The notes beneath the pieces are model-generated. The model made no database searches, was not told the origin of the DNA, and worked only from the letters and a program-made list of their open reading frames with translations. Positions 16,585-24,247 of a DNA stretch of 64,000 bases are shown one piece after another. The translations under genes were made by a program, and so were the position numbers. Position 1 is the first letter of the stretch, and each line of letters opens with the position of its first letter. Origin of the DNA: Mesorhizobium sp. WSM4311 (GTDB lineage Bacteria > Pseudomonadota > Alphaproteobacteria > Rhizobiales > Rhizobiaceae); contig NZ_NSFV01000002.1 in NCBI RefSeq assembly GCF_002295115.1, positions 124,001 to 188,000 on the forward strand. The letters run 5' to 3'.

Positions 16585-17970
16585 ATGACATTGTGGCAAC
16601 CCGATCCCGCGCTCATAAGGCGGCCAGCCTATCAATCGCTTGCCGATCAGTTCGCGCGCGCCATCCATGACGGGCGTCTTGCCAATGGCGCGCGGCTGCC
16701 GACACATCGACGGCTGGCCGATGATCTCAAGCTTTCGGTGCAGACGGTCAGCCGCGCCTATGAGGAGTTGATCCGGCGCGGCCTGATTTCGGGCGAGATC
16801 GGCCGTGGCAGCTTCGTCCAGACGCAGCGCCGCGAGCCGGAGCCGCCCTATCTGCCCGAGCGTCTCGGCGAGGTCATTGATCTCTCCATCCTGAAGCCGG
16901 TCTGCGAGCCGATGCATCTGGAGCGGCTGAAGCAGGCGCTGGGCTGGCTCGCTGAAAACCTGCCGTCGAGTTCGGCGCTGTCTTTCCGGCCCAACATGGT
17001 GTTTCCGCGCCATCGTGCGGTGGCGGTCGAATGGCTGAAATTGTGCGGGCTCGACATTTCAGCGCAGAACATCAGCCTGACCAACGGCGCTACCGCCGGC
17101 ATGACGGTGGCGCTGATGAGCGTGGCGCCGCCTGGCTCGACCGTTGCCACCGAGGCGATCGGCCACCACACGCTGGTGCCGCTGGCCCGCTATCTCGGTT
17201 TCAACCTCCAAGGCCTGCCGATCGATGATAACGGCCTGGTCCCGGAGGCATTGGACGAGGCCTGCCGCCTTTCCGACATCCGCGCGGTGTTCGTGCAACC
17301 CTCGGTGATCAACCCGACGGCAACGCTCATGGACGCGCGGCGGCGCGAAGAAATCGCGGCGGTTGCGCGCAAGCATGACATCGCCATCATCGAGAACGAC
17401 GTGCTGGGGCCGCTGGTCGAGGACCGGCCGCCGCCGGTCGCCGCCTTTGCCCCGGAGCGTACGCTCTATGTTACCTCTTTCACCAAGATCACCGTGCCCG
17501 GCCTGCGCATCGGCTATCTCGCGGCGCCCGACCGCTATGTCGCCGCCGTCGCCAACCGGCATCTGGTGTCGAACTGGATGGCAACGCCGCTGGTAGCCGA
17601 GATCGCCACCAAATGGGTGACCGACGGCACGGCGATGGAACTGGTGCGCTGGCAGCGCGCCGCGTTACGGCGGCGGCAGGATATCGCCGCCGAAGTGTTG
17701 GCAGGGATCGACTATCGCGCCCGGCGCGACGGGCTGCATGTCTGGCTGCAACTGCCCGAAGACCGCGCCGAGGAGGGCTTTGTCGCCCAAGCCCGGCTGC
17801 AGGGCGTGGCGATCGCGCCGGGCACATCGTTCCGCATTTCGGATGCGCCCTGGCATCCGGCGGTGCGCATCTCGCTGGGCTCGACTACCGAAGGGGAACT
17901 GCGCGCCGGTCTCGGCGTTGTCACCAAGCTGCTGCTTGGCGATCCGGAGCATTTGCTGCTCGCTATCTGA
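16585..17970 (+). CDS. enuR: MocR/GabR-type PLP-dependent regulator of ectoine catabolism
   Basis: A 461-aa fusion of a GntR winged helix-turn-helix (residues about 10-80, LPTHRRLADDLKLSVQTVSR) and a class I aminotransferase-like domain (about 110-455). The PLP lysine is K301 in SFTKITVPGLRIGYL, and the cofactor-contacting NDVLGPL lies at 271-277. Family knowledge: EnuR represses ectoine uptake and degradation genes and is released when PLP binds pathway intermediates, N-alpha-acetyl-diaminobutyrate or diaminobutyrate. Its place between asnC and ehuABCD-eutABC-doeAB supports this identity strongly. There is no Shine-Dalgarno sequence before ATG 16585, which fits a leaderless or very short-leader transcript. 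It was probably autoregulated from the shared spacer. Confidence 0.85.
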   Translation: MTLWQPDPALIRRPAYQSLADQFARAIHDGRLANGARLPTHRRLADDLKLSVQTVSRAYEELIRRGLISGEIGRGSFVQTQRREPEPPYLPERLGEVIDLSILKPVCEPMHLERLKQALGWLAENLPSSSALSFRPNMVFPRHRAVAVEWLKLCGLDISAQNISLTNGATAGMTVALMSVAPPGSTVATEAIGHHTLVPLARYLGFNLQGLPIDDNGLVPEALDEACRLSDIRAVFVQPSVINPTATLMDARRREEIAAVARKHDIAIIENDVLGPLVEDRPPPVAAFAPERTLYVTSFTKITVPGLRIGYLAAPDRYVAAVANRHLVSNWMATPLVAEIATKWVTDGTAMELVRWQRAALRRRQDIAAEVLAGIDYRARRDGLHVWLQLPEDRAEEGFVAQARLQGVAIAPGTSFRISDAPWHPAVRISLGSTTEGELRAGLGVVTKLLLGDPEHLLLAI

Positions 17971-18014
17971 GCATGTCGCCCAAAGTGCGAAGCGGTTTCG
18001 GGACGACGGCATGC
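17971..18014. repeat. Dispersed palindromic intergenic repeat, copy 1
   Basis: GCATGTCG at the left end and CGGCATGC at the right end enclose inner arms CCCAAA and TTTCGGG, so the 44 bases can fold into a long imperfect hairpin. The core AAAGTGCGAAGCGGTTT is shared with the copy at 24126-24170. Elements of this type are scattered between genes in Mesorhizobium and its relatives. It begins right after the enuR stop codon and may also serve to terminate or stabilise the message. Confidence 0.6.
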
Positions 18015-18061
18015 CCAAAAAGCCAGCCACAATTGACCGGAAAATGTGCGCAATCAGAATA

Positions 18062-18091
18062 ATTGTCATGATATTATTTTCCCAATTGACA
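18062..18091. promoter_or_regulatory. Candidate operator/promoter upstream of ehuA
   Basis: An AT-rich island in otherwise GC-rich DNA carries ATTGTCATGATATT (18062-18075) and CAATTGACA (18083-18091). The latter is the exact reverse complement of TGTCAATTG in the asnC-enuR spacer and contains a perfect -35 hexamer (TTGACA, 18086-18091). A weak -10 would fall near 18109-18117. The sharing of the motif between the regulator and importer promoters suggests an EnuR or AsnC site. Confidence 0.45.
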
Positions 18092-18150
18092 TGATTTGGC
18101 GCGTTCCGCATCGTTAAGGGCACAGGCTTCTCCAGCACGGGGAAATTCAT

Positions 18151-18936
18151 TTGTCCGCACCCATCATCAAGGTCGATGCCATTTCGAAGAGCTTCGGTGC
18201 CTTCAAGGTGCTGGACGGCCTGTCGATGCAGGTCATGCCGCGCGAGAAGCTGGCGCTGATCGGCCCCTCCGGCTCGGGCAAGACCACGATCCTGCGCATC
18301 CTGATGACGCTGGAGCGCATCGATGGCGGCCACATCCAGATCGAGGGCGAGCAGCTCTATCATATGGAGCGCAACGGTCAGCTGCTGCCGGCCGACGAGA
18401 GGCATCTGGCGCGGATGCGCCAGAAGATCGGCATGGTGTTCCAGCTGTTCAACCTGTTTCCGCACAAGAGCGTCATCGACAATGTGACCCTGGCGCCGAT
18501 GCTGACCAAGGGCATGCCGCGCCCCGCCGCCGAGAAGCGGGCGATGGAACTGCTCGACATGGTCGGCATGGCCGACAAGGCAAAGGCGATGCCGGCGCAA
18601 CTGTCGGGCGGCCAGAAGCAGCGCGTGGCGATCGCCAGGGCGCTCGCGCTGCAGCCGAAGATCATGCTGTTCGACGAGGTGACGTCGGCGCTCGATCCGG
18701 AACTGGTCGAAGAGGTGCTCAACGTCTTGTGGCGGCTTTGCGCCGAGACCGACATGACCATGCTGCTGGTCACCCACGAAATGGGTTTTGCCCACGACTT
18801 TGCCGACCGGGTGCTGTTCTTCGATCGCGGCAAAATCGTCGAGGAAGGCAAGCCCGACGAGATTTTCCGCCATCCCAAGCAGGAGCGCACGCAAGGCTTC
18901 CTGAAGAAGATCATCGCGGCCGGACATCGCGTCTGA
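18151..18936 (+). CDS. ehuA: Ectoine/hydroxyectoine ABC transporter ATP-binding protein
   Basis: ATPase of a polar-amino-acid-type importer, 261 aa. The start is TTG 18151, with GGGGAAA 6-7 bases upstream; there is no ATG in range. Walker A is GPSGSGKTT (38-46), the signature is LSGGQKQ (151-157) and Walker B is IMLFDEVTSALD (171-182); the switch histidine follows in THEMGFA. It is the first gene of ehuABCD and is followed by the binding protein. The ATPase alone would be called HisP/GlnQ-like; the ectoine assignment comes from the downstream eutABC-doeAB genes. Confidence 0.85.
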   Translation: MSAPIIKVDAISKSFGAFKVLDGLSMQVMPREKLALIGPSGSGKTTILRILMTLERIDGGHIQIEGEQLYHMERNGQLLPADERHLARMRQKIGMVFQLFNLFPHKSVIDNVTLAPMLTKGMPRPAAEKRAMELLDMVGMADKAKAMPAQLSGGQKQRVAIARALALQPKIMLFDEVTSALDPELVEEVLNVLWRLCAETDMTMLLVTHEMGFAHDFADRVLFFDRGKIVEEGKPDEIFRHPKQERTQGFLKKIIAAGHRV

Positions 18937-18966
18937 CCGCTTTGCGGGGTGGAGCATCGCCCCAGA

Positions 18967-19000
18967 CAAACCAAGACAAGAAGTCAAACCAAGACAAGAA
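18967..19000 (+). repeat. 18-base tandem duplication in the ehuA-ehuB spacer
   Basis: CAAACCAAGACAAGAA occurs at 18967-18982 and again at 18985-19000, two copies with an 18-base period, directly before the ehuB ribosome binding site (AAGGAG). The repeat is A-rich, G-poor and noncoding. Such unstructured leader sequence can raise ribosome access to the binding-protein gene; a replication-slippage origin is likely. Confidence 0.8.
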
Positions 19001-19017
19001 ACAAGGAGTTGGGAACA

Positions 19018-19869
19018 ATGAAGAAACTTGGCATTCTGGCCGGCGTCGCCGGCTTGGCACTGACGGCGGTTCTAGCCGCCTCTATCCCGGGCTCGGCCGA
19101 CGACAGCAAGCTCGAGCAGTTGAAGGCACAGGGCTTCGCCCGTGTCGCCATCGCGAACGAGCCGCCCTATACGGCGGTTGCCGCCGACGGCAAGGTCTCG
19201 GGCGCTGCACCGGACGTGGCGCGCGAGATCTTCAAGCGGCTCGGTGTCGCCGACATCGTCGCCTCGATCTCCGAATATGGCGCCATGATCCCCGGCTTGC
19301 AGGCCGGCCGCTTCGACGTCGTCACCGCCGGCCTGTTCATGAAGCCGGAGCGTTGCGCCGCGGTCGCCTATTCCGAGCCTGTGCTGTGCGACGCCGAGGC
19401 GATGCTGGTAAAGAAGGGCAATCCGAAAGGCTTCAAGAGCTACGAGGACGTCGCCAAGGACACATCGGCCACGATCGGCGCGCCCGGCGGCGGCACCGAG
19501 GAGAAGCTGGCGCTCAACGCCGGCGTGCCGCGCGAACGCGTCATCGTCGTGCCGGACGGCCAGAGCGGCCTGAAGATGGTGCAGGACGGCCGCATCGACG
19601 CCTATTCGCTGCCGGTTCTGTCGATCAACGATCTGATGAAGAAGGCCAACGACCCGAACCTCGAAGTCATTGCCCCGGTGCAGGGCGCCCCTGTCTATTG
19701 CGACGGCGCCGCCTTCAAGAAGGGCGACGAGGCGCTGCGCGATCAGTTCGACGTCGAACTCGCCAAGATGAAGAAGTCGGGCGAGTTCGCCAAGATCATC
19801 GAGCCCTACGGTTTCTCGGCCGCCGCCGCCATGTCGACGACGCGCGACAAGCTCTGCGCGGCGAAGTAG
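19018..19869 (+). CDS. ehuB: Ectoine/hydroxyectoine ABC transporter substrate-binding protein
   Basis: Periplasmic binding protein of the SBP_bac_3 (polar amino acid) family, 283 aa. ATG 19018 is preceded by AAGGAG. The signal peptide comprises MKKLG, a hydrophobic core and a probable cleavage before DDSKLEQ around residue 31. The typical opening EQLKAQGFARVAIANEPPYT starts the mature domain, and GAPGGGTEEK lies at the domain-crossover region. In characterised EhuB proteins ectoine and 5-hydroxyectoine are held in an aromatic box. It sits between ehuA and ehuC; a palindromic repeat separates it from ehuC and may stabilise the binding-protein message, which is usually needed in excess. Confidence 0.85.
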   Translation: MKKLGILAGVAGLALTAVLAASIPGSADDSKLEQLKAQGFARVAIANEPPYTAVAADGKVSGAAPDVAREIFKRLGVADIVASISEYGAMIPGLQAGRFDVVTAGLFMKPERCAAVAYSEPVLCDAEAMLVKKGNPKGFKSYEDVAKDTSATIGAPGGGTEEKLALNAGVPRERVIVVPDGQSGLKMVQDGRIDAYSLPVLSINDLMKKANDPNLEVIAPVQGAPVYCDGAAFKKGDEALRDQFDVELAKMKKSGEFAKIIEPYGFSAAAAMSTTRDKLCAAK

Positions 19870-19878
19870 CTGCTCCTC

Positions 19879-20002
19879 CCTTCTCCCCGTTTACGGGGAG
19901 AAGGTGGCCCGAAGGGCCGGATGAGGGGCGGCACTAACTTTCGCAAGGATGGCTCAGCCCCTCATCTGCCTGTCGGCATCTTCTCCCGGGAACGGGGAGA
20001 AG
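19879..20002. repeat. RIME-like palindromic mosaic element in the ehuB-ehuC spacer
   Basis: Four nested or adjacent inverted repeats are visible: CCTTCTCCCCGT-TT-ACGGGGAGAAGG (19879-19904), GGCCC-GAA-GGGCC (19906-19918), GATGAGGGGC (19920-19929) pairing with GCCCCTCATC (19957-19966), and CTTCTCCC (19980-19987) pairing with GGGAGAAG (19995-20002). The outer hairpins have similar sequence, so the whole unit can also fold on itself. This is the build of rhizobial intergenic mosaic elements (RIME). It falls inside an operon, between the genes for binding protein and permeases. Confidence 0.75.
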
Positions 20003-20029
20003 GAAGGCTAAACCAACGTTGGAAACCGA

Positions 20030-20689
20030 ATGACCCAGTGGTCCGGCTATCTCGGTCTGATATTGCAGGGAGCGCTTGTCACCATCGAGCTGACGCTGAT
20101 GGGGTCGGCGCTTGCCCTGATCATGGCCCTTCTTGCCGGCATGGGACGGCTGTCACGTTTCTTCGTTTTGCGGGCGCTCGCCACCGCCTATATCGAATTC
20201 TTCCGCGGCACCTCGATCTTCGTGCAGCTGTTCTTCGCCTATTTCGTGCTGCCTTTGATCGGCCTCGAACTGACCCCGCTGCAGGCCGGCGTGCTGGCGC
20301 TGGGCCTGAACGTCGGCGCCTATGCCGCCGAAGTGGTGCGCGGGGCCGTGCAGTCGATCGGCCGTGAACAGCATGAGGCCTGCATCGCGCTCAATCTCGG
20401 CCGCTGGCAAGGCCTGCGCCATGTCATCCTGCCGCAGGCCTTTCTGGTGATGCTGCCGACCTTCGGCAACAACGCCATCGAGCTGCTCAAGGCCACCTCC
20501 GTGGTCTCGCTGATCTCGCTCGCGGACCTGACCTTCCAGGCGCAGGTGGTGCGCGCCCAGACCGGCAACACGATGGTGCCGTTCGCCACCATCCTGGTCA
20601 TCTATTTCATCCTGGCGCTGCTCATTTCGTGGGGCGTGCGCTCGCTGGAGCGCCGCATGGCGCGCGGCCTCGATGGGGTGCGCGTCTGA
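20030..20689 (+). CDS. ehuC: Ectoine/hydroxyectoine ABC transporter permease EhuC
   Basis: His/Glu/Gln/Arg-type amino acid permease, 219 aa, with five likely membrane spans. The family motif for ATPase contact is seen in GREQHEACIALNLGRWQGLR followed by ILPQAF (about residues 111-140). ATG 20030 has only a weak ribosome binding site (GGAAA). The stop codon overlaps the ehuD start (TGATG at 20687-20691), so the two permeases are coupled, as expected for a heterodimeric membrane domain. Confidence 0.85.
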   Translation: MTQWSGYLGLILQGALVTIELTLMGSALALIMALLAGMGRLSRFFVLRALATAYIEFFRGTSIFVQLFFAYFVLPLIGLELTPLQAGVLALGLNVGAYAAEVVRGAVQSIGREQHEACIALNLGRWQGLRHVILPQAFLVMLPTFGNNAIELLKATSVVSLISLADLTFQAQVVRAQTGNTMVPFATILVIYFILALLISWGVRSLERRMARGLDGVRV

Positions 20690-21348
20690 TGGAGTGGGAC
20701 TGGAATTTCGTATGGCAGATCATGCCGACGCTGATCCAGGGGGTGAAGATCACCATCCTGGCCACGCTGCTCGGCTCGGTACTGGCGGCGATCGTCGGGC
20801 TGGGCATCGCGCTTGCGCGCCGCTCGCCCAACAAGGCCCTGTCACGCACCGTCGGCTGGGCGGCCGAATTCATCCGCGGCACGCCGCTTTTGGTGCAGCT
20901 CTATTTCATCTTCTACGTGCTGCCCGACATCGGCATCCTGCTGCCGCCGCTGGTCGCCGGTGTCATCGGGCTCGGGCTGCATTACGGCACCTACACGGCG
21001 GAGGTCTACCGCGCCGGCATCGACAATGTACCACGTGGCCAGTGGGAGGCCGCCAAGGCCTGCAATCTCAGCGCCCGGCAGACCTGGACGCACGTCATCA
21101 TCCCGCAAGCCATCCCGCCGATGATCCCGGCGCTGGCCAATTATTTCATCGCCATGTTCAAGGAGACGCCGTTGCTCTCGGCGATCACCGTGCTGGAACT
21201 GATGAACCAGGCCAAAAGCGTCGCCAACACCTACTATCGCTACATCGAGCCGATCACGCTGGTCGGTGCCTTCTTCCTCGCCATCAGCCTCTGTTCGGTC
21301 GTGCTGCTGCGCTGGCTGGAACGCCGTTACGGCAAGATCGAGAGATAG
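20689..21348 (+). CDS. ehuD: Ectoine/hydroxyectoine ABC transporter permease EhuD
   Basis: Second permease of the importer, 219 aa, same family as EhuC. It has an N-terminal periplasmic helix (MEWDWNFVWQIMPTL), five predicted spans and the EAA-type loop GQWEAAKACNLSARQTWTHV with IIPQAIPPM after it. The start codon overlaps the ehuC stop and eutA begins 3 bases after its end, so transport and catabolic genes form one operon. Start choice is supported by overlap and by the length match to EhuC. Confidence 0.85.
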   Translation: MEWDWNFVWQIMPTLIQGVKITILATLLGSVLAAIVGLGIALARRSPNKALSRTVGWAAEFIRGTPLLVQLYFIFYVLPDIGILLPPLVAGVIGLGLHYGTYTAEVYRAGIDNVPRGQWEAAKACNLSARQTWTHVIIPQAIPPMIPALANYFIAMFKETPLLSAITVLELMNQAKSVANTYYRYIEPITLVGAFFLAISLCSVVLLRWLERRYGKIER

Positions 21349-21351
21349 CCG

Positions 21352-22131
21352 ATGAAACCTTTGCCCGAGATCAAGGTCTATCCGAAACGGCCATCACTCG
21401 ACGAGCGTCCGCTCGACAAGCGCGTCGGCCTGATCATCCTGGCCACGGATCACACCAGCGAACCGGATTTTCGCCGCATGGTGGCAAGCGAGCGCATCGG
21501 CGTCTATGTCGCGCGCATTCCCTATGCCAATCCGACGACGCCGGAAAATCTGCGCAAGATGCAGCCGGCGCTGACGGCGGGCGCGGCCCTGATCCTGCCC
21601 GACGAGAAGCTCGACGCCATCTGCTACTCCTGTACGTCGGCCTCGGTGGTGATCGGTGATGCCGAGATCGAGACGGCGATCCAGGCGGCCAAGCCTGGCG
21701 TTCCCACGGTCACCCCGCCAATGGCCGGCGTGCGCGGGCTGAATGCCTTCGGCGTGCGCCGGATCAGCATTCTGACCCCCTACACGGTCGAAACCTCCAG
21801 GCCGATGGCGGCCTACTTCGCCGCGCGTGGTTTCGAGATCGCCAGCTTCACCTGTCTCGGCTTCGAGGACGACCGCGAGATGGCGCGCATCCCCCCGACA
21901 GCCCTTGTCGATCTCGCGCGCCAGGCGACCCACCCGCAGGCCGATGCCCTGTTTGTGTCCTGCACGGCGCTGCGCGGCGCGCTTGCGGTCACCGACATGG
22001 AACAGGCAATCGGCCGTCCTGTGGTGACCAGCAACCAGGCAACAGCCTGGAACTGCTTGCGGCTGTGTGGCGACGAGACGCCGCGTCCCGAATTCGGGCG
22101 GCTGCTGACGCTACCGCTGCTGCACGATTGA
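21352..22131 (+). CDS. eutA: Ectoine utilization protein EutA (Asp/Glu racemase/maleate isomerase-like)
   Basis: A 259-aa protein of the Asp/Glu/hydantoin racemase superfamily, close to arylmalonate decarboxylase and maleate isomerase. The superfamily cysteines sit at C94 (YSCTSAS) and C204 (VSCTALR), on facing halves of the two-domain fold; C91 is additional. In ectoine clusters EutA, EutB and EutC are proposed to convert 5-hydroxyectoine to ectoine; the detailed chemistry of EutA is not settled. Its stop overlaps the eutB start by one base (TGATG). Confidence 0.85.
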   Translation: MKPLPEIKVYPKRPSLDERPLDKRVGLIILATDHTSEPDFRRMVASERIGVYVARIPYANPTTPENLRKMQPALTAGAALILPDEKLDAICYSCTSASVVIGDAEIETAIQAAKPGVPTVTPPMAGVRGLNAFGVRRISILTPYTVETSRPMAAYFAARGFEIASFTCLGFEDDREMARIPPTALVDLARQATHPQADALFVSCTALRGALAVTDMEQAIGRPVVTSNQATAWNCLRLCGDETPRPEFGRLLTLPLLHD

Positions 22132-23123
22132 TGACGATGGCGACCGTCTCCCTTGGCGATATCCGCGCCGCTCGCGACCGCATCGCCGGCAAAGTCGAGC
22201 GCACGTCGACCGTTTTGTCCCCGATCCTTTCCGAGCGTCTCGGTGTCCCCGTGTATCTCAAGCTCGAACATCGCCAGACCACCGGCAGTTTCAAGCTGCG
22301 CGGCGCCTCGAATGCCGTCGCCTCGTTGAGCTCGGAGCAAAAGGCACGCGGCGTGGTCGCCGCTTCGACCGGCAATCACGGTCGCGCGCTGGCACATGCG
22401 GCGAAGCTTGAAGGCATGCGCGCGGTGATCTGCATGTCGCGGCTGGTGCCCCAGAACAAGCTGGACGAAATCCGCCGGCTCGGCGCGGAGGTCCGCATCG
22501 TCGGCGACAGCCAGGACGACGCGCAGCAGGAGGTCGAGCGGCTTGTGGCGGAGGAGGAGCTCATCATGCTGCCGCCTTTCGACCATCCCGATGTCGTCGC
22601 CGGGCAAGGTACGCTCGGGCTCGAGATGATCGAGCAGGTTCCTGACGCCGGTCTCGTGCTGGTGCAGCTTTCCGGCGGCGGCTTGGCTTCTGGCGTTGCC
22701 GCAGCCGTCAAGGGCGTCAGCCCCGCCACAAAAATCATCGGAGTTTCGATGGCCCGGGGTGCTGCGATGAAGGCGAGCCTCGATGCCGGCCGGCCTGTCC
22801 TGGTGGAGGAACTGCCGACGCTGGCGGATTCGCTTGGGGGTGGCATCGGCCTCGACAATAGGCTGACCTTCGCCATGTGCCGCGACCTGCTCGACGACGT
22901 CGTCCTGCTCAGCGAGGACGAGATCGCCGCCGGCATGCGCCATGCATATGCGCAGGAGCGCGAGATCGTCGAGGGCGCCGGTGCGGTCGGCGTCGCCGCG
23001 CTGATTTCCGGCAAGGTGAAGCCGAGCGGGCCGGTGGTTGCGCTTCTCTCCGGTCGCAACATCGATATGGACGCGCACCGCAAGATCGTCTGCGGCGACG
23101 CAATCGCGGAGCGTGCAGCATGA
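22131..23123 (+). CDS. eutB: Hydroxyectoine utilization dehydratase EutB (threonine dehydratase-like)
   Basis: A 330-aa fold type II PLP enzyme related to threonine/serine dehydratase. The cofactor lysine is K55 in GSFKLRGASNA; the glycine-rich phosphate loop follows (SGGGLASGVAAA). There is no C-terminal ACT regulatory domain, so it resembles catabolic rather than biosynthetic dehydratases. ATG 22131 overlaps the eutA stop; ATG 22137 is an alternative start two codons in. A dehydratase fits removal of the hydroxyl of 5-hydroxyectoine. The 4-base overlap with eutC (ATGA) indicates coupling. Confidence 0.85.
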   Translation: MTMATVSLGDIRAARDRIAGKVERTSTVLSPILSERLGVPVYLKLEHRQTTGSFKLRGASNAVASLSSEQKARGVVAASTGNHGRALAHAAKLEGMRAVICMSRLVPQNKLDEIRRLGAEVRIVGDSQDDAQQEVERLVAEEELIMLPPFDHPDVVAGQGTLGLEMIEQVPDAGLVLVQLSGGGLASGVAAAVKGVSPATKIIGVSMARGAAMKASLDAGRPVLVEELPTLADSLGGGIGLDNRLTFAMCRDLLDDVVLLSEDEIAAGMRHAYAQEREIVEGAGAVGVAALISGKVKPSGPVVALLSGRNIDMDAHRKIVCGDAIAERAA

Positions 23124-24112
23124 GCCGGATGACCATCCTCACCGAGAAAGAACTGCGCAAGATCGTGACGCTCGATCTCGATGCGGTCGCCTGCGTCGAG
23201 AACGCTTTTCGCGCGCTCGCCACTCTGCCCGTGGCGATGCCGCCGATCCTGCGGCTCGACATTCCCGAGCATCGCGGCGAGGTCGACGTGAAGTCCGCTT
23301 ATGTGCCCGGTATCGACGGCTTCGCAGTGAAGATCAGCTCCGGCTTCTTCGACAATCCAAAACTCGGCCTGCCGAGCGGTGGCGGCATGATGGTGCTGCT
23401 TTCGGCAAGGACCGGCGTGGTCGAGGCGCTGCTGCTCGACAATGGCTACCTGACCGATGTCCGCACGGCCGCTGCCGGCGCGGTCGCGGCGAAGCATCTG
23501 TCGCGCGAGGACTCCACCGTGGCAGCGATCTTCGGCGCCGGTTTGCAGGCGGGCCTGCAACTGGAGGCACTGCGTCTTGTCAGGCCGATCGCCGAGGCAC
23601 GCATCTGGGCGCGCGACGCCACCAAGGCCGAAGCCACTGCTGCCCGCTTGCGCGAAAGACTGGGCATTGTCGTGCGCGCCGAGCCTGATGCAGCAAATGC
23701 CGTCGCCGGCGCCGACATCATCGTCACCACCACACCATCGACCGAGCCGCTGATCAAGGCCGGCTTCGTCGCCGCCGGCCAGCACATCACCGCCATGGGC
23801 TCGGACGCCGAACACAAGAACGAGATCGCGCCGGCTATCCTGCGCATGGCCGATCTCTATGTCGCCGACAGCGCGCGCCAGACGCGGCGTCTGGGCGAAC
23901 TGCATCATGCCATCGCGGCAGGGGTGATGGCCGCCGAGGAAGAAGTGACCGAACTCGGCCAGATCATCGCGGGCGAACGACACGGAAGACGCTCGGCCAG
24001 CGATATCACCATCGCCGACCTCACCGGCACCGGCGTGCAGGACACGGCGATCGCCACGTTCGCCCGCGACCGCGCGCGGGCGGCCAATGCCGGAACCACT
24101 TTTGAGAGCTGA
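23120..24112 (+). CDS. eutC: Ectoine utilization protein EutC (ornithine cyclodeaminase/mu-crystallin family)
   Basis: A 330-aa NAD(P)-binding protein. The N-terminal substrate domain (KSAYVPGIDGFAVKISSGFF, then GLPSGGGMMVLLSARTG) and the Rossmann domain (AIFGAGLQAGLQLEAL) are typical of ornithine cyclodeaminase, mu-crystallin and ketimine reductases. In the ectoine pathway it is thought to reduce or isomerise the cyclic imine produced by EutB. ATG 23120 overlaps the eutB stop. After it comes a 135-base spacer holding a dispersed palindromic repeat and then doeA. Confidence 0.85.
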   Translation: MSRMTILTEKELRKIVTLDLDAVACVENAFRALATLPVAMPPILRLDIPEHRGEVDVKSAYVPGIDGFAVKISSGFFDNPKLGLPSGGGMMVLLSARTGVVEALLLDNGYLTDVRTAAAGAVAAKHLSREDSTVAAIFGAGLQAGLQLEALRLVRPIAEARIWARDATKAEATAARLRERLGIVVRAEPDAANAVAGADIIVTTTPSTEPLIKAGFVAAGQHITAMGSDAEHKNEIAPAILRMADLYVADSARQTRRLGELHHAIAAGVMAAEEEVTELGQIIAGERHGRRSASDITIADLTGTGVQDTAIATFARDRARAANAGTTFES

Positions 24113-24125
24113 TGCTGGCCGCAAA

Positions 24126-24170
24126 GCATGACCCGGAAAAGTGCGAACCGGTTTTCCGATCAGATCATGC
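24126..24170. repeat. Dispersed palindromic intergenic repeat, copy 2
   Basis: GCATGA and TCATGC form the outer arms and CGGAAAA and TTTTCCG the inner arms of a 45-base imperfect hairpin between eutC and doeA. The core AAAGTGCGAACCGGTTTT differs from copy 1 (17971-18014) mainly at one central base. Its place within the operon may allow it to slow or trim the transcript. It is not part of a gene: doeA starts further down at a strong ribosome binding site. Confidence 0.65.
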
Positions 24171-24247
24171 TCAAGCAAAGATTCCTGGAGCCGGGTTCGA
24201 CGAAGTTGAAACAGGCTCCAGGGCCCAACAAACGAGGAAGCAAAAGA

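Noticed and set aside
18967..19000. The two tandem copies as the start of a CRISPR array.
   Set aside because: Only two copies, no unique spacers (2-base gap), no cas genes; it is a simple tandem duplication.
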